Below, in pieces: positions 40,684 to 53,139 of a stretch of 64,000 nucleotides of DNA (position 1 is its first letter; each line of letters starts with the position of its first letter). A program made the position numbers and the translations under genes. The notes under the pieces were generated by a model. It saw nothing but the letters and a program-made list of their open reading frames with translations, ran no database searches and was not told where the DNA came from. The stretch covers positions 1,550,001 through 1,614,000 of the forward strand of contig NZ_CP018835.1 in NCBI RefSeq assembly GCF_002196515.1, given 5' to 3'. The stretch comes from Vibrio gazogenes. Its GTDB lineage: Bacteria; Pseudomonadota; Gammaproteobacteria; Enterobacterales; Vibrionaceae.

Positions 40684-40749
40684 TATCTGACCAAGTTCTA
40701 CACGTTTTCATCATGGTATCAAAAGAAGCAGACCCATAATGAGTTGAGA

Positions 40750-41814
40750 CTATTTGTGGTAAGGGGCTGACAACTCATGAACAGCATTCACAAAAACATC
40801 AACATTGTCAGGCGGCACATCTAAGTGGATACCGTGCCCCAAATTGAAGACATGCCCACTTCCCTCACCAAACCCTGCCAGTATTTGTGCAACTTCATCG
40901 CGAATTCGCTGTGCTGGCGCATACAACATTGAAGGATCCATATTGCCCTGTAAAGCAACTTGCCCACCAACACGGGCTTTTGCCTCTTCAATATTGATGG
41001 TCCAGTCAAGTCCAATCGCATCACAACCAGTTGCAGCAATCTGTTCCAACCACATACCACCATTTTTGGTGAAAAGCGTGACAGGCACTTTATAGCCATC
41101 ATGTTCTTTGATCAAACCATCGACAATTTTATGCATATATTGAAGCGAAAAATCACGATAATCCCGCGGGGTCAGTACGCCTCCCCATGTATCAAACACC
41201 ATCACTGACTGAGCACCCGCCTTAATTTGAGCATTCAGGTATAAAATAACGCTGTCAGCAAGTTTATCGAGTAGCGCATGTAACGTCTCTGGCTCTGCGT
41301 ACATCATCTTCTTAATTTTGGTAAACGCTTTCGAACTACCGCCTTCTACCATATAAGTCGCGAGGGTCCATGGGCTACCGGAGAAACCAATTAACGGGAC
41401 TGAACCTTGTAAATCATGACGAATCTGGCGCACCGCATTCATCACATACTGTAATTCACCCTCTGGGTCAGGAATGCCGATTTTATTTACGTCTGCCCGA
41501 CATTGAATCGGGTGGGTAAACTTTGGTCCTTCACCCGCTTCAAAATAGAGCCCGAGTCCCATAGCATCCGGAATTGTCAAAATATCAGAAAACAGAATCG
41601 CGGCATCAAGAGGAAAACGACGTAGCGGTTGTAACGTGACTTCTGACGCCAATTCGGGATTTTTACATAAAGTCATAAAATCTCCGGCCTGAGCTCTTAC
41701 TTCACGGTACTCTGGGAGATAACGCCCAGCCTGGCGCATCATCCATATCGGCGTTCTATCAACAGGTTGCTTCAACAGCGCACGCAGATAACGATCATTC
41801 TTTAATTCAGTCAT
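40750..41814 (-). CDS. hemE: uroporphyrinogen decarboxylase
   Basis: HemE removes four carboxyl groups from uroporphyrinogen III to give coproporphyrinogen III in haem synthesis. Signatures [16 protein letters not shown] (with the active-site arginines) and [18 protein letters not shown] are present, as is the [11 protein letters not shown] aspartate loop. 354 residues. The nudC-hemE order is shared with E. coli, but here a candidate small-RNA gene on the opposite strand lies between them. Confidence 0.97.
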   Translation of the reverse strand: MTELKNDRYLRALLKQPVDRTPIWMMRQAGRYLPEYREVRAQAGDFMTLCKNPELASEVTLQPLRRFPLDAAILFSDILTIPDAMGLGLYFEAGEGPKFTHPIQCRADVNKIGIPDPEGELQYVMNAVRQIRHDLQGSVPLIGFSGSPWTLATYMVEGGSSKAFTKIKKMMYAEPETLHALLDKLADSVILYLNAQIKAGAQSVMVFDTWGGVLTPRDYRDFSLQYMHKIVDGLIKEHDGYKVPVTLFTKNGGMWLEQIAATGCDAIGLDWTINIEEAKARVGGQVALQGNMDPSMLYAPAQRIRDEVAQILAGFGEGSGHVFNLGHGIHLDVPPDNVDVFVNAVHELSAPYHK

Positions 41815-41948
41815 TTTTTATCTTCCAAATCAGGGCTTTTATCCCTTCTTATATCAGCGTAATTTTTTAATTCTTTGCAAGCGAGATCATGTTCCAGACG
41901 AAAAGAAAATCAGATAGTTTGCAACAACTCAGCTTAAGTGTTAAAAAT

Positions 41949-41978
41949 TTGTTCAATAATGAAAATTATTAATAATAA
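41949..41978 (+). promoter_or_regulatory. promoter of the candidate small RNA with an internal Fur-like box
   Basis: A -35-like TTGTTC (41949-41954) is followed after 17-18 bp by an AT-rich -10 (ATAATA/TAATAA at 41972-41978). The spacer holds AATAATGAAAATTATTAAT (41955-41973), which matches the 19-bp Fur consensus at 14 positions. Its core AATAAT-GAAA-ATTATT is a palindrome. A repressor bound here would block RNA polymerase directly. Confidence 0.5.
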
Positions 41979-41984
41979 TAAACA

Positions 41985-42052
41985 GAGTACTTGCTACTCA
42001 ACATCTCATAACGACATCTTACTTACCCCTCCGTTTATGCGGAGGTTTTTTT
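41985..42052 (+). ncRNA. candidate small regulatory RNA between nudC and hemE
   Basis: About 68 nt antisense to both neighbours' direction. It begins with a hairpin (GAGTA 41985-41989, TACTC 41995-41999). A 28-nt unstructured stretch follows, then a perfect terminator: CCTCCG (42028-42033), TTTATG loop, CGGAGG (42040-42045), seven Ts. The T run exists only on the plus strand, so the terminator cannot serve nudC (minus) and needs a plus-strand transcript. No open frame fits. The layout (5' hairpin, free middle, terminator with U tail) is that of an Hfq-dependent small RNA; hfq is in this window. It is not RyhB by sequence. Confidence 0.5.
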
Positions 42053-42053
42053 A

Positions 42054-42842
42054 TCATATTGACGAAACACTGGCCGTACGAATATCCGCTAACGTCTGAT
42101 CGATCAATGCTCTGGCAATCGTCCCTTCCGGCGCAACCTCCGGCATATTTTGCGGAGAAAACCAGTTCGCATGACTGATTTCATATTCATCGATCAAGAT
42201 ATCTCCTGAGGCATAATCAGCCAAAAAAGCCACCATCATACTTGAAGGAAAAGCCCAAGGTTGACTACCAAAATATCGGATATTCTTCACTCGGATCCCC
42301 GTCTCTTCAAAAATCTCCCGAGCCACGGTATGTTCCAATGTTTCTCCGGCTTCAACAAATCCAGCGATGACAGTATACATCCCCCCCTGATGACGGGCAT
42401 GTTGTGCCAAAAGAATCTCATTATCACGGCGAACAGCAACAATAATACAAGGAAAAATACGGGGATAATGAATTGTCCGGCACTCATGGCACTGCATTGC
42501 CAACTCGCGGTGATGAAAATAATTTCGACCGCCACATTGTGCGCAGAACCGCTGTGTCTGTGTCATATGACCATACTGGACCGCCTTACTTGCAGCAAGA
42601 AACAACGATTCAGAAACATTCAGCAATGTTCTTAGTGATGCCATTGGCAGACGCTGCTCCAAATCGGCTTCATTCAACCAAAAAACTGGGTGTCCGTCAC
42701 ATTCTGCTATCTTGACTGCTTTGTCTTCAGGAAGGGACCAATGCTCTGCTGTTCCAAAGGGGAGCATATGATTCACAGTCCAGAGTTCGCTTCCAGAAAC
42801 AACACACCAGTAAGCGTTTCTGACTTCACTATTTTCTAACAT
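42054..42842 (-). CDS. nudC: NAD+ diphosphatase / RNA decapping hydrolase NudC
   Basis: NudC cleaves NAD(H) and removes NAD caps from RNA 5' ends. The 262 residues contain a zinc ribbon (CAQCGG and CHECR, about 98-120). The Nudix box [20 protein letters not shown] and the NudC-specific [11 protein letters not shown] motif follow. Its stop codon directly abuts the T tract of the plus-strand terminator at 42028-42052. In E. coli it is also next to hemE and rsd. Confidence 0.95.
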   Translation of the reverse strand: MLENSEVRNAYWCVVSGSELWTVNHMLPFGTAEHWSLPEDKAVKIAECDGHPVFWLNEADLEQRLPMASLRTLLNVSESLFLAASKAVQYGHMTQTQRFCAQCGGRNYFHHRELAMQCHECRTIHYPRIFPCIIVAVRRDNEILLAQHARHQGGMYTVIAGFVEAGETLEHTVAREIFEETGIRVKNIRYFGSQPWAFPSSMMVAFLADYASGDILIDEYEISHANWFSPQNMPEVAPEGTIARALIDQTLADIRTASVSSI

Positions 42843-43012
42843 GATCGCTCCTATATCCTTGCAGTCTGGCTATTTTACTGGCAATCTAGTTTCATACCAG
42901 GGTGGGAAGTGTACCATGTTATCACCCTATCGTATGAATAAGATATTGTGTCTCCAGACACAACTGCCAAAGCAGGTTCTCCCTATGGGGAGCAGATCAT
43001 GAGGGCATGACC

Positions 43013-43501
43013 ATGCTTAAAAAATTCAAGAGAATACAAGAGCAGTGGGGAGGTTCCAGTGATGTCATTGATCAATGGTTAGACTCCCGACAAACATTAC
43101 TGGTTAAATATTGTAAACTTGCCTCATTGCAGCCCTGTACTTCCAAAGCGGCTCTCAGTGAACTCCCATCAGCCAATGACATTCATCTGTTTTGCCAAAA
43201 GCTGGTCGATTACATTTCCACAGGTCACTTCAAGATCTACGATACCGTTAAAGCTAAATGGGAATCAACCGGATTTACGGCTACGGACGAGATTAACCAA
43301 ACTTATTTTTCAATTGCTGATACAACAGATCCCCTCCTCAATTTCGCAGATAAGTATTTAGATATCAGAGATGATGAACATCTGGAAAGTTTTGACCGAG
43401 ATTTATCTCACTTGGGGGAAACATTAGAGGCACGATTTGAACTTGAAGATGAACTGATACAGATGATAGCTGATAGCTTATCGGTTCCTCCCGGAGCATA
43501 A
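43013..43501 (+). CDS. rsd: sigma-70 regulator Rsd
   Basis: Rsd (AlgQ family) binds domain 4 of sigma-70 and helps alternative sigma factors compete for RNA polymerase in stationary phase. The 162-residue all-helical protein has the family core QEQWGGSSDVIDQWLDSRQ, followed by LLVKYCKL. ATG 43013 is chosen because GAGGG lies 7 bp before it. The in-frame ATG at 43007 is too close to that site. Divergent from nudC and convergent with rpoC. Confidence 0.93.
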   Translation: MLKKFKRIQEQWGGSSDVIDQWLDSRQTLLVKYCKLASLQPCTSKAALSELPSANDIHLFCQKLVDYISTGHFKIYDTVKAKWESTGFTATDEINQTYFSIADTTDPLLNFADKYLDIRDDEHLESFDRDLSHLGETLEARFELEDELIQMIADSLSVPPGA

Positions 43502-43558
43502 GTTCTTACTCAATCGTATTGTTTATCTCAAAGCAAATAAATGAAATCAAACGGATAT

Positions 43559-43586
43559 AAAAAAGGCGCCTTACGGCGCCTTTTTA
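43559..43586. terminator. bidirectional terminator between rsd and rpoC
   Basis: AAAAGGCGCC (43561-43570) pairs with GGCGCCTTTT (43575-43584) around a TTAC loop. It gives a T tract on both strands and ends the whole rplKAJL-rpoBC unit on minus. Confidence 0.93.
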
Positions 43587-43601
43587 CATATTTAACAATG
43601 A

Positions 43602-46600
43602 TTACTCATCAGACGAGAAACCAGCATTCAACAATGCAGCCAAATTGTCCGTTGCCTGTTCAGCAGATGGACCTTCTTTCTGCGCATCACGTCTTGCATG
43701 GCGTTCTTGATGGTAGGCAAAACCTGTACCAGCAGGAATCAATCGACCAACGATAACGTTCTCTTTCAGACCACGTAAGTCATCACGCTTACCAGAAACC
43801 GCAGCTTCTGTCAGGACGCGAGTCGTTTCTTGGAACGATGCAGCAGAGATGAACGATTCTGTTGCCAAAGATGCTTTAGTAATACCTAACAGTTCACGTT
43901 CATAACGTGCAGGTTCTTTGCCTTCAGCAACCAATTGGCGGTTGGCAATTTTCACCTGAGAATATTCTACCTGCTCACCTGCTAGGAACTCAGAGTCACC
44001 AGCAAAGGTAATGGTACACTTACGTAACATCTGACGAACAATCGTCTCAATGTGCTTGTCATTAATCTTAACGCCTTGTAAGCGATAGACTTCCTGAACT
44101 TCATTCGCAATGTACTGTGTAACTGCATGGATACCACGCAGACGCAAGATATCGTGTGGAGACTCTGGACCGTCAGCAATTACATCACCACGCTCGACTT
44201 TCTCACCTTCAAACACGTTCAACTGACGATGCTTAGGAATCATTTCCTCATAAGTATCACCACCTTCACGCGTGATAATCAAACGGCGCTTACCTTTCGT
44301 TTCTTTACCAAATGACACTGTACCAGTGTGCTCAGCCAGAATCGCAGGTTCTTTTGGTTTACGAGCTTCAAACAGATCCGCAACGCGAGGTAGACCACCG
44401 GTGATATCCCGGTTACCGCCAGATTTCTGAGGAATACGAGCTAACGTATCACCGACACCAACTTCCGCACCATCTTCCAGGTTCACAATTGCTTTACCTG
44501 GCAGGAAGTATTGCGCTGGCATGTCAGTACCAGGAATCATCACATCACGGCCTTGCTCATCAACCAGTTTGATCGCTGGACGCATATCTTTACCGGCAGA
44601 AGGACGTGCAGCCGCTTCTGTTACTTCACTTGAAGACAGACCGGTTAAGTCATCCATTTGACGAGAAACCGTCACACCATCAATCATGTCAACATATTGA
44701 ACACGACCTGATACTTCAGTAATGATTGGCAGAGTATGCGCTTCCCAGTTTGCAACAACTTCACCAGTGTCAACTAAGTCACCATCAGCTTTGCTCAGCA
44801 AGGAACCGTAAGGTAATTTGTGTTTCTCTTTCGTCCGACCGAACTCATCGATAATCGTCAGTTCAGTTGCACGAGAGGTAATGACAAGCTTACCGTTTTT
44901 ATTCGTTACGAATTTCGCATTATTCAGTTTCACAGAACCTTTGTTCTTCGCCTGAATACTGTTCTCTGCCGCTGCTGTCGATGCTGCACCACCGATGTGG
45001 AACGTACGCATCGTTAACTGAGTACCCGGTTCACCGATAGATTGTGCTGCGATAACCCCAACAGATTCACCTTGGTTCACCAGATGTCCACGCGCGAGAT
45101 CACGACCATAACATTGAGCACAACAACCGAAGTCAGAGTCACAAGTTACAACCGAACGAACTCTCAATTGGTCAACTGAGTTTTCATCGATGATCTGACA
45201 CCATTTTTCGTCGATCAATGTGTTACGAGGAATCAGAATTTCTTCAGTCCCTGGCTTGAGAATATCGTCTGCAACCACACGACCCAAGGCTAGTTCAGTC
45301 AAAGCAACTTTAACATCACCACCTTCGATATGCGGCATCATTTCGACACCTTCTTGCGTACCGCAGTCATGCTCGGTAACAACAACGTCTTGTGCAACGT
45401 CAACCAAACGACGAGTCAGATAACCTGAGTTCGCAGTTTTCAGTGCCGTATCCGCTAGACCTTTACGCGCACCGTGCGTTGAAATAAAGTACTGAAGAAC
45501 GTTCAGACCTTCTTTAAAGTTCGCTGTGATCGGTGTTTCGATGATAGAACCATCCGGACGAGCCATCAGACCACGCATACCCGCCAACTGACGAATCTGA
45601 GCTGCAGAACCCCGAGCTCCAGAGTCAGCCATCATATAGATACTATTGAATGACTCTTGCTTCTCTTCATCACCCTGACGGTTGATAACCATTTCAGAAG
45701 ACAGGTTTTCCATCATGGCTTTAGCAACACGATCATTGGTTGAAGCCCAGATATCGATCACCTTGTTGTAACGCTCACCAGCAGTCACAAGACCAGATTG
45801 GAATTGCTCCTGAATTTCGCGAACTTCTTCTTCTGCTTCAGAGATCTCTGTATATTTCGCTGGCGGTACAACCATGTCGTCGATACCAACAGAAACGCCA
45901 GACAGTGCTGCATAAGCAAAACCTGTATACATGATCTGGTCAGCGAAGATAACAGTGTCTTTCAGACCCAGTTTACGATAAGCCTCGTTTAACAGATTGG
46001 AAATCTGCTTCTTACCCAGCTTTTGGTTGACCAGGCTGTACGGCAGACCTCTCGGCACGATTTGCCACAACATCGCACGACCGACGGTTGTATCAACCAT
46101 TTTCGTTTCTGTTGTTTCACGGCCATCTTCATCACGAATGGTTTCAGTGATGCGGACTTTCACACGTGCATGGAGTGAAGCAGACTTAGTACGATATGCT
46201 TTCTCTGCTTCTTCAGGACCAGCAAGGTACATTCCCTCACCCGGTGCATTAATCTTTTCACGCGTCATATAGTAGAGACCCAAAACAACGTCCTGTGACG
46301 GTACGATGATTGGATCACCAGATGCTGGCGACAGAATATTGTTGGTTGACATCATCAACGTACGCGCTTCAAGCTGTGCTTCAAGCGTCAACGGTACGTG
46401 AACTGCCATTTGGTCACCATCGAAGTCCGCGTTATAAGCCGCACACACAAGTGGGTGTAGCTGAATTGCTTTCCCTTCGATCAAAACAGGTTCAAAGGCC
46501 TGAATCCCCAAACGGTGCAGTGTTGGCGCACGGTTCAGCAGTACAGGGTGTTCACGAATGACTTCATCCAGAATATCCCATACGACCGGCTCTTCACGCT

Positions 46601-47804
46601 CAACCATTTTCTTCGCAGCTTTAATCGTTGTTGCCAGACCACGAGTTTCTAGCTTGCTGTAGATAAATGGTTTAAACAGTTCCAAAGCCATTTTCTTCGG
46701 CAGACCACACTGGTGCAAACGCAGATATGGACCAACGGTGATAACAGAACGACCAGAGTAGTCAACACGTTTACCCAGCAAGTTTTGACGGAAACGACCT
46801 TGTTTACCTTTGATCATATCCGCTAGTGATTTCAATGGGCGCTTGTTCGAACCAGTAATCGCACGTCCACGACGTCCGTTATCCAACAACGCATCAACTG
46901 ATTCCTGTAGCATCCGTTTTTCGTTACGGACAATAATATCCGGAGCAGCAAGCTCAAGCAGACGCTTCAAACGGTTGTTACGGTTAATCACACGACGATA
47001 TAGATCATTCAGATCAGAGGTCGCAAAACGACCGCCATCCAAAGGCACCAAAGGACGCAAATCCGGTGGCAAAACAGGAAGCACGGTTAGAATCATCCAC
47101 TCAGGGTTGTTTCCTGAAGCAAGAAAGGCTTCAACCAGCTTCAAACGCTTCGTCACTTTTTTACGCTTTGTTTCAGAGTTTGTTGTATTTAACTCTTCAC
47201 GCATGACTTCAGTTTCATGGTGCATATCCATAGAACCCAATAGGTCCTTAATGGCTTCTGCGCCCATTTTCGCTGTAAATTCGTCGCCCCACTCTTCCAG
47301 ACGATCTAGGTATTCTTCTTCAGTCAGCAACTGACCTTTTTCCAGATCGGTCATCCCTGGTTCGGTAACGACGTACATTTCGAAATAAAGTACACGCTCG
47401 ATATCACGTAGCGGCATATCCATTAACAGGCCGATACGAGACGGAAGCGATTTCAGAAACCAGATGTGAGCAACTGGAGACGCCAGTTCAATGTGTCCCA
47501 TACGGTCACGGCGAACTTTAGTCTGAGTGACTTCAACGCCACATTTTTCACAAATCACACCACGGTGTTTCAAACGCTTGTACTTTCCGCAAAGACACTC
47601 ATAGTCTTTTACCGGACCAAAAATACGCGCACAAAACAAACCGTCACGCTCCGGTTTGAACGTCCGGTAGTTGATAGTTTCAGGTTTTTTCACTTCACCA
47701 AATGACCACGAACGGATCATATCAGGTGAAGAAAGGCCGATTTTGATTGCATCAAATTCTTCGGTCTTGTGCTGTGCTTTCAGAAAGTTTAATAAGTCTT
47801 TCAC
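43602..47804 (-). CDS. rpoC: DNA-directed RNA polymerase subunit beta'
   Basis: RpoC forms half of the active cleft. The N-terminal zinc motif ([19 protein letters not shown]), the catalytic metal loop NADFDGDQM and the second zinc site ([13 protein letters not shown]) are all present. The trigger-loop region [16 protein letters not shown] is also intact. The start is GTG 47804 with AGGAG in front of it, giving 1400 residues. An upstream in-frame ATG at 47852 would add 16 unconserved residues. A GC-rich hairpin lies in the gap to rpoB. Confidence 0.98.
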   Translation of the reverse strand: MKDLLNFLKAQHKTEEFDAIKIGLSSPDMIRSWSFGEVKKPETINYRTFKPERDGLFCARIFGPVKDYECLCGKYKRLKHRGVICEKCGVEVTQTKVRRDRMGHIELASPVAHIWFLKSLPSRIGLLMDMPLRDIERVLYFEMYVVTEPGMTDLEKGQLLTEEEYLDRLEEWGDEFTAKMGAEAIKDLLGSMDMHHETEVMREELNTTNSETKRKKVTKRLKLVEAFLASGNNPEWMILTVLPVLPPDLRPLVPLDGGRFATSDLNDLYRRVINRNNRLKRLLELAAPDIIVRNEKRMLQESVDALLDNGRRGRAITGSNKRPLKSLADMIKGKQGRFRQNLLGKRVDYSGRSVITVGPYLRLHQCGLPKKMALELFKPFIYSKLETRGLATTIKAAKKMVEREEPVVWDILDEVIREHPVLLNRAPTLHRLGIQAFEPVLIEGKAIQLHPLVCAAYNADFDGDQMAVHVPLTLEAQLEARTLMMSTNNILSPASGDPIIVPSQDVVLGLYYMTREKINAPGEGMYLAGPEEAEKAYRTKSASLHARVKVRITETIRDEDGRETTETKMVDTTVGRAMLWQIVPRGLPYSLVNQKLGKKQISNLLNEAYRKLGLKDTVIFADQIMYTGFAYAALSGVSVGIDDMVVPPAKYTEISEAEEEVREIQEQFQSGLVTAGERYNKVIDIWASTNDRVAKAMMENLSSEMVINRQGDEEKQESFNSIYMMADSGARGSAAQIRQLAGMRGLMARPDGSIIETPITANFKEGLNVLQYFISTHGARKGLADTALKTANSGYLTRRLVDVAQDVVVTEHDCGTQEGVEMMPHIEGGDVKVALTELALGRVVADDILKPGTEEILIPRNTLIDEKWCQIIDENSVDQLRVRSVVTCDSDFGCCAQCYGRDLARGHLVNQGESVGVIAAQSIGEPGTQLTMRTFHIGGAASTAAAENSIQAKNKGSVKLNNAKFVTNKNGKLVITSRATELTIIDEFGRTKEKHKLPYGSLLSKADGDLVDTGEVVANWEAHTLPIITEVSGRVQYVDMIDGVTVSRQMDDLTGLSSSEVTEAAARPSAGKDMRPAIKLVDEQGRDVMIPGTDMPAQYFLPGKAIVNLEDGAEVGVGDTLARIPQKSGGNRDITGGLPRVADLFEARKPKEPAILAEHTGTVSFGKETKGKRRLIITREGGDTYEEMIPKHRQLNVFEGEKVERGDVIADGPESPHDILRLRGIHAVTQYIANEVQEVYRLQGVKINDKHIETIVRQMLRKCTITFAGDSEFLAGEQVEYSQVKIANRQLVAEGKEPARYERELLGITKASLATESFISAASFQETTRVLTEAAVSGKRDDLRGLKENVIVGRLIPAGTGFAYHQERHARRDAQKEGPSAEQATDNLAALLNAGFSSDE

Positions 47805-47826
47805 AATCAGCTCCTGTAAGGAGTTA

Positions 47827-47848
47827 AAAGGCGCGAGGTCGCGCCTTT
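47827..47848 (-). other. intercistronic hairpin between rpoB and rpoC
   Basis: A perfect 10-bp palindrome, AAAGGCGCGA (47827-47836) and TCGCGCCTTT (47839-47848). On the minus strand four Ts end its second arm, before the rpoC ribosome binding site. It could act as a weak attenuator or an RNA-processing site that tunes rpoC relative to rpoB. Confidence 0.55.
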
Positions 47849-47885
47849 CCACCAGATAACCCTATTCTATAACTCAAGAATAGGA

Positions 47886-50800
47886 TTACTCTTCGTCTTC
47901 TAGCTCAATGTTGATACCCAGTGAGCGAATCTCTTTCAACAACACGTTGAACGATTCAGGCATACCCGGTTCCATGCTGTGATTGCCGTCTACGATGTTT
48001 TTATACATCTTCGTACGACCATTCACGTCATCCGATTTCACCGTCAGCATTTCTTGAAGCGTATAAGCAGCACCATAAGCTTCAAGTGCCCACACTTCCA
48101 TCTCACCGAATCGCTGGCCACCGAACTGAGCTTTACCACCAAGTGGTTGCTGAGTTACAAGGCTATAAGATCCCGTAGAACGAGCATGCATCTTATCGTC
48201 AACCAAGTGGTTCAGTTTCAGCATATACATGTAGCCAACAGTAACAGGACGCTCAAAAGCATCACCGGTACGGCCATCAAACAATGTCAACTGACCGGAT
48301 TCAGGCAGATCTGCTAATTTCAGCAGTTGCTTGATTTCAGGCTCTGTTGCACCGTCGAATACAGGCGTAGCGACTGGAAGACCGTTGCGTAAGTTATTTG
48401 CTAGCGTACGAATATCTTCATCTGAAAGGGCAGAAATATCCACTTTCTGACGAATGTCATTACCCAACGAATAAACTTCCTGCAAGAATTCACGTAGTTT
48501 CGCAATTTCTTGCTGCTCTTTAACCATCTGGTTGACTTTGTCACCGATCCCCTTCGCAGCTGCACCTAAGTGAACTTCAAGGATCTGACCGATGTTCATC
48601 CGTGATGGTACGCCCAGTGGGTTAAGTACGATATCAACAGGACGACCGTTTTCGTCATATGGCATATCTTCTACAGGGTTAATCTTGGAAATAACACCTT
48701 TGTTACCATGACGACCGGCCATTTTATCACCCGGCTGGATACGACGTTTGACAGCTAAATAAACTTTGACGATTTTCAGAACACCTGGGGCAAGGTCATC
48801 ACCTTGAGTGATCTTACGGCGCTTCGCTTCAAATTTCTTATCGAAATCGGCTTTCAGTTCATCCCATTGCTCAGCAAGTTGCTCAAGTTGTGACTGAAGC
48901 TCATCATCTTCCAGTGTTTGCTCTAGCCATTTCTTGCGTTCAATCGAATGCAGTTTCGCTTCAGAATAACCGCCAGATAGCAATACCGCTTTCACACGAG
49001 CAAGCAAACCACCTTCCAGAATTTGGAACTCTTCTGTCAGGTCTTTTTTCGCTTCTTTTAACTGCATCTGTTCGATTTCAAGTGCACGTTTATCTTTCTC
49101 GACGCCATCACGAGTGAAGACTTGAACATCGATAATCGTTCCTGAAACTGAATTTGGTACACGCAGTGAAGTGTCTTTAACGTCTGAAGCTTTCTCACCA
49201 AAAATCGCACGGAGTAGTTTTTCTTCCGGTGTCAGTTGCGTCTCGCCTTTTGGCGTTACTTTACCCACCAGAATGTCGCCACCTTTAACTTCAGCACCGA
49301 TGTAGACAATTCCAGACTCATCCAATTTGGACAGAGCGGCTTCACCAACGTTTGGAATATCCGCAGTGATCTCTTCAGCACCTAGCTTAGTATCACGAGC
49401 AACACAAGAAAGCTCCTGAATGTGAATGGTGGTAAACCGATCTTCCTGAACAACACGCTCAGAAACAAGGATTGAGTCCTCGAAGTTATAACCATTCCAA
49501 GGCATAAATGCGATACGCATGTTTTGCCCAAGCGCAAGTTCACCTAAATCTGTTGAAGGACCATCAGCAAGCACATCACCACGCGCAACGGGTTCACCAG
49601 GCATCACACAAGGACGCTGGTTAATACATGTGTTTTGGTTAGAACGCGTGTATTTGGTGAGATTATAAATATCAATCCCTGCTTCACCCGGAATCAATTC
49701 ATCTTCATTGACTTTGATAACAATGCGAGAAGCATCCACGGACTGAACATGACCACCACGTTTAGCAACCGCAGTAACACCCGAGTCAACAGCAACATTA
49801 CGTTCAATACCAGTACCGACCAATGGCTTATCAGCGCGAAGAGTTGGTACAGCCTGACGTTGCATGTTCGCCCCCATCAAGGCACGGTTCGCATCATCGT
49901 GCTCAAGGAATGGGATTAGCGATGCTGCAATTGATACAACTTGGTTTGTTGCAACGTCCATATAGTTGACGTGTTCACGAGGGTGCAGACCTGATTCACC
50001 TTTCTGACGAGCAGTGATCAATTCATCGGCAAAAGTCCCTTCGTCAGTCAGTTTGGCGTTTGCCTGAGCAATAACGAACTGACCTTCTTCGATCGCAGAT
50101 AAGTATTCCACGTCATCTGTTACAACCCCATCCACAACGCGACGGTATGGTGTCTCAAGGAAACCATATTCATTACAACGTGCAAATGCAGACAAAGAGT
50201 TGATCAGACCGATGTTTGGCCCTTCAGGTGTTTCAATCGGACATAAACGTCCATAGTGAGTCACGTGAACGTCACGGACCTCAAAACCTGCACGCTCACG
50301 CGTCAGACCACCAGGACCTAAAGCAGAAATACGACGCTTATGCGTGACTTCCGACAGTGGGTTGTTCTGGTCCATAAACTGAGATAGCTGAGAAGAACCG
50401 AAGAACTCTTTCACGGCTGCCGAAATTGGCTTGGCATTGATCAGATCTTGTGGCATTACGTTGTCCAGATCACCCAGACTTAAACGTTCTTTTACTGCAC
50501 GCTCAACACGAACAAGACCAACACGGAATTGGTTTTCAGCCATTTCACCAACGCTACGAATACGACGGTTACCCAAATGGTCTATATCATCAACTTCACC
50601 GATACCATTACGGATCGCGATCAGTTTTCTCATCACTTCGATGATGTCAAATTCGTCAAGCGTCCCGAGATTTTCAGCATCAGTCCGCTCAATAGAACTA
50701 TTGAACTTCATCCGTCCAACAGTTGAAAGATCATAACGATCTTCAGAGAAGAACAGACTGTCAAACAGTGTTTCTGCCGCTTCTTTTGTTGGTGGCTCAC

Positions 50801-51917
50801 CAGGGCGCATCATTCGATAGATTTCAACAAGTGCTGAAATACGATCAGTCGTGCTGTCGATACGCAACGTATCTGACATAAATGAGCCATGATCAAGGTC
50901 ATTCGTATATAGGACCTCAATCTTCTTGTAACCCGCTTGAGAGAGATTTGCTAGCACTTCAAGACTCAGCTCTTGGTTTGCTGCAATAATCAGCTCTCCC
51001 GTTGCTTCATTCACGTAATCTTTCGCTGTGACCTTGCCGACAATATATTCGACCGGTACTTCGATAAATTCAACGGCGTCTTTTTCCAGCTGACGAATAT
51101 GACGGGCAGTAACGCGACGTCCTTTTTCGATATAAACCTTTCCGTTTGCTTCAATATCGAAGCTGGCAGTTTCGCCGCGTAAACGTTCAGGAATCAAAGC
51201 CATCATCAGCGTTTGATCTTTCACTTCGAAATGTATTTTTTCGAAGAAAATATCCAAAATCTCTTCTGTTGTCTTTCCTAACGCACGCAGAATAATAGAA
51301 GCTGGTAGTTTGCGACGACGGTCGATACGAACATACAAGTTATCTTTCGGATCGAATTCGAAATCAAGCCACGAACCACGGTAAGGAATGATACGTGCGT
51401 TATAAAGGACTTTTCCAGATGAGTGGGTCTTACCCTTATCGCTGTCGAAGAACACGCCGGGGCTTCGGTGCAGCTGGGATACGATAACCCTCTCAGTACC
51501 ATTAATTACAAAAGTACCATTATCTGTCATGAGTGGGATTTCACCCATGTAGACTTCTTGTTCTTTAATATCTTTGACAGTACCCGCTGGTGCGTCTTTA
51601 TCAAAAATAACCAAGCGTAGTTTTACACGCAGAGGTTTTGAATAAGTTACACCACGAATTTGACATTCTTTAACATCAAAAACTGGCTCACCAAGACGGT
51701 AGCTAACGTATTGCAGCTCAGAGTTGCCATTGTAGCTCTGGATAGGAAACACAGAACGAAAAGCAGCCTCTAGACCATATTGTCCTTCAGGATCCTGTTC
51801 GATAAATTTGTCGAACGAATCGAGCTGGATCGATAGCAGGTATGGAATGTCCAACACTTGTGGACGAGTACCAAAGTCCTTGCGGATGCGCTTTTTCTCG
51901 GTATAGGAGTAAACCAT
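47886..51917 (-). CDS. rpoB: DNA-directed RNA polymerase subunit beta
   Basis: RpoB is the other half of the polymerase cleft and the site of rifampicin binding. The rifampicin region [20 protein letters not shown] with [11 protein letters not shown] is wild type. Other segments: [28 protein letters not shown] and [20 protein letters not shown]. 1343 residues, standard size. It starts 241 bp after rplL; the gap carries the attenuator at 52095-52126. Confidence 0.98.
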   Translation of the reverse strand: MVYSYTEKKRIRKDFGTRPQVLDIPYLLSIQLDSFDKFIEQDPEGQYGLEAAFRSVFPIQSYNGNSELQYVSYRLGEPVFDVKECQIRGVTYSKPLRVKLRLVIFDKDAPAGTVKDIKEQEVYMGEIPLMTDNGTFVINGTERVIVSQLHRSPGVFFDSDKGKTHSSGKVLYNARIIPYRGSWLDFEFDPKDNLYVRIDRRRKLPASIILRALGKTTEEILDIFFEKIHFEVKDQTLMMALIPERLRGETASFDIEANGKVYIEKGRRVTARHIRQLEKDAVEFIEVPVEYIVGKVTAKDYVNEATGELIIAANQELSLEVLANLSQAGYKKIEVLYTNDLDHGSFMSDTLRIDSTTDRISALVEIYRMMRPGEPPTKEAAETLFDSLFFSEDRYDLSTVGRMKFNSSIERTDAENLGTLDEFDIIEVMRKLIAIRNGIGEVDDIDHLGNRRIRSVGEMAENQFRVGLVRVERAVKERLSLGDLDNVMPQDLINAKPISAAVKEFFGSSQLSQFMDQNNPLSEVTHKRRISALGPGGLTRERAGFEVRDVHVTHYGRLCPIETPEGPNIGLINSLSAFARCNEYGFLETPYRRVVDGVVTDDVEYLSAIEEGQFVIAQANAKLTDEGTFADELITARQKGESGLHPREHVNYMDVATNQVVSIAASLIPFLEHDDANRALMGANMQRQAVPTLRADKPLVGTGIERNVAVDSGVTAVAKRGGHVQSVDASRIVIKVNEDELIPGEAGIDIYNLTKYTRSNQNTCINQRPCVMPGEPVARGDVLADGPSTDLGELALGQNMRIAFMPWNGYNFEDSILVSERVVQEDRFTTIHIQELSCVARDTKLGAEEITADIPNVGEAALSKLDESGIVYIGAEVKGGDILVGKVTPKGETQLTPEEKLLRAIFGEKASDVKDTSLRVPNSVSGTIIDVQVFTRDGVEKDKRALEIEQMQLKEAKKDLTEEFQILEGGLLARVKAVLLSGGYSEAKLHSIERKKWLEQTLEDDELQSQLEQLAEQWDELKADFDKKFEAKRRKITQGDDLAPGVLKIVKVYLAVKRRIQPGDKMAGRHGNKGVISKINPVEDMPYDENGRPVDIVLNPLGVPSRMNIGQILEVHLGAAAKGIGDKVNQMVKEQQEIAKLREFLQEVYSLGNDIRQKVDISALSDEDIRTLANNLRNGLPVATPVFDGATEPEIKQLLKLADLPESGQLTLFDGRTGDAFERPVTVGYMYMLKLNHLVDDKMHARSTGSYSLVTQQPLGGKAQFGGQRFGEMEVWALEAYGAAYTLQEMLTVKSDDVNGRTKMYKNIVDGNHSMEPGMPESFNVLLKEIRSLGINIELEDEE

Positions 51918-52094
51918 GGGGTTCCTCAGCTCGCTGATAAGTGACCCAAACTGCCCACCTTTGCATTAAAGGGGAAACGGCAGTGACTAACTAACTGTTT
52001 ACTGTAGTGACGTTTAACCACGTTGAGATAAACGTTTTTTTGCACGGATGTCGAATGACTAAACAGTAGGAAAATTCATCGACACCCTACAGCG

Positions 52095-52145
52095 CAAAAA
52101 GGCCGGTGGTCAATAAACCACCAGCCATTAGCCTTTCGGCTAAGC
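52095..52145 (-). terminator. rplL-rpoB attenuator
   Basis: On the minus strand a small GAAA-loop hairpin (TTAGCC / GGCTAA, about 52128-52145) is followed by a second hairpin. That one pairs GGCTGGTGGT with ACCACCGGCC (52101-52126) and ends in TTTTTG. It has the form of an intrinsic terminator but lies inside an operon. In E. coli partial termination at the same place sets the ratio of ribosomal proteins to polymerase; the same role is inferred here. Confidence 0.75.
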
Positions 52146-52158
52146 GATTAAGTAAGAA

Positions 52159-52530
52159 TTACTTAAGCTCAACAGTTGCACCAGCTTCTTCAAGTTGTGC
52201 TTTAAGAGCTTCAGCTTCTGCTTTCTCAATACCTTCTTTGATCGCCGCTGGAGCGCCGTCAACAAGAGCTTTCGCTTCTTTCAGACCCAGACCTGTAGCG
52301 CCACGAACTGCTTTAATTACAGAAACTTTGTTCGCGCCAGCAGAAGCTAGGACAACGTCAAATTCAGTTTGTTCAGCAGCAGCTTCACCACCAGCAGCAG
52401 CGCCACCAGCAACAACAGCAGCGGCAGCAGAAACACCAAATTTCTCTTCCATTGCTTCGATCAGTTCAACAACTTGCATTACAGACATTTCTGCAATAGC
52501 GTCTAGGATTTGCTCGTTAGTAATAGACAT
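52159..52530 (-). CDS. rplL: 50S ribosomal protein L7/L12
   Basis: L7/L12 forms the stalk that recruits translation GTPases. An N-terminal dimerisation helix ([20 protein letters not shown]) is joined by an Ala/Gly-rich hinge to the C-terminal domain ([20 protein letters not shown]). 123 residues. Cotranscribed with rplJ, 57 bp downstream of it. Confidence 0.98.
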   Translation of the reverse strand: MSITNEQILDAIAEMSVMQVVELIEAMEEKFGVSAAAAVVAGGAAAGGEAAAEQTEFDVVLASAGANKVSVIKAVRGATGLGLKEAKALVDGAPAAIKEGIEKAEAEALKAQLEEAGATVELK

Positions 52531-52587
52531 AACAATTCTCTTCTAAGTCAACAATTAGTTTAATAAGCAACCAGTAAAAAGCAAGCC

Positions 52588-53079
52588 TTATGCAGCTTCT
52601 TGTTTTTGGTCGCGGATAGCAGCGATAGTACGTGCCAACTTGCCAGCAGAAGCTTCTTTCATACACATCATCAGACGTGCAATAGCTTCGTCGTAAGTTG
52701 GTAGAGTTGCTAGTACTTCGACATCAGCGATAGAACCTTCGAATGCAGCTGCTTTGATCTCAAAATCTTTATTCTCTTTCGCAAAGTCTTTAAAAAGACG
52801 CGCTGCAGCACCTGGGTGCTCATTAGAGAAACCAATCAAAGTAGGACCTACGAATACCTCTTTCAGACATTCGTAGTCTGTGCCTTCAACTGCGCGGCGT
52901 GCTAGTGTGTTACGAACGACTCTCACATAAACACCGGCTTCACGAGCCTGTTTACGCAAAGAAGTCATCGCACTTACTTCAACACCACGAGAATCAGCAA
53001 CAACTGCAGAAAGTGCACCACTGGCTGCTTCGTTGACTTCAGCAACAATTGCTTTTTTGTCTTGAAGATTTAAAGCCAT
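52588..53079 (-). CDS. rplJ: 50S ribosomal protein L10
   Basis: L10 anchors L7/L12 dimers to the ribosome and represses its own operon as the L10-(L12)4 complex. ATG 53079 gives 162 residues beginning [19 protein letters not shown], the family start, with AGGAG upstream. A longer in-frame start at 53127 lies in the leader and is rejected. The C-terminal helix that binds L12 is present. Confidence 0.97.
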   Translation of the reverse strand: MALNLQDKKAIVAEVNEAASGALSAVVADSRGVEVSAMTSLRKQAREAGVYVRVVRNTLARRAVEGTDYECLKEVFVGPTLIGFSNEHPGAAARLFKDFAKENKDFEIKAAAFEGSIADVEVLATLPTYDEAIARLMMCMKEASAGKLARTIAAIRDQKQEAA

Positions 53080-53139
53080 CTTGGATTTACTCCTGGTTGT
53101 CGTTACACCACTCACTATTTTCATCAACAGTGAGAGCTT

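Noticed and set aside
41985..42052. RyhB homologue
   Set aside because: Only a short ACGACAT and TTACTTA resemblance is seen. The conserved RyhB core is absent and the length is shorter.
42028..42052. Terminator of nudC
   Set aside because: The T run lies on the plus strand; on the minus strand, where nudC is read, the stem is followed by GGTAAG.
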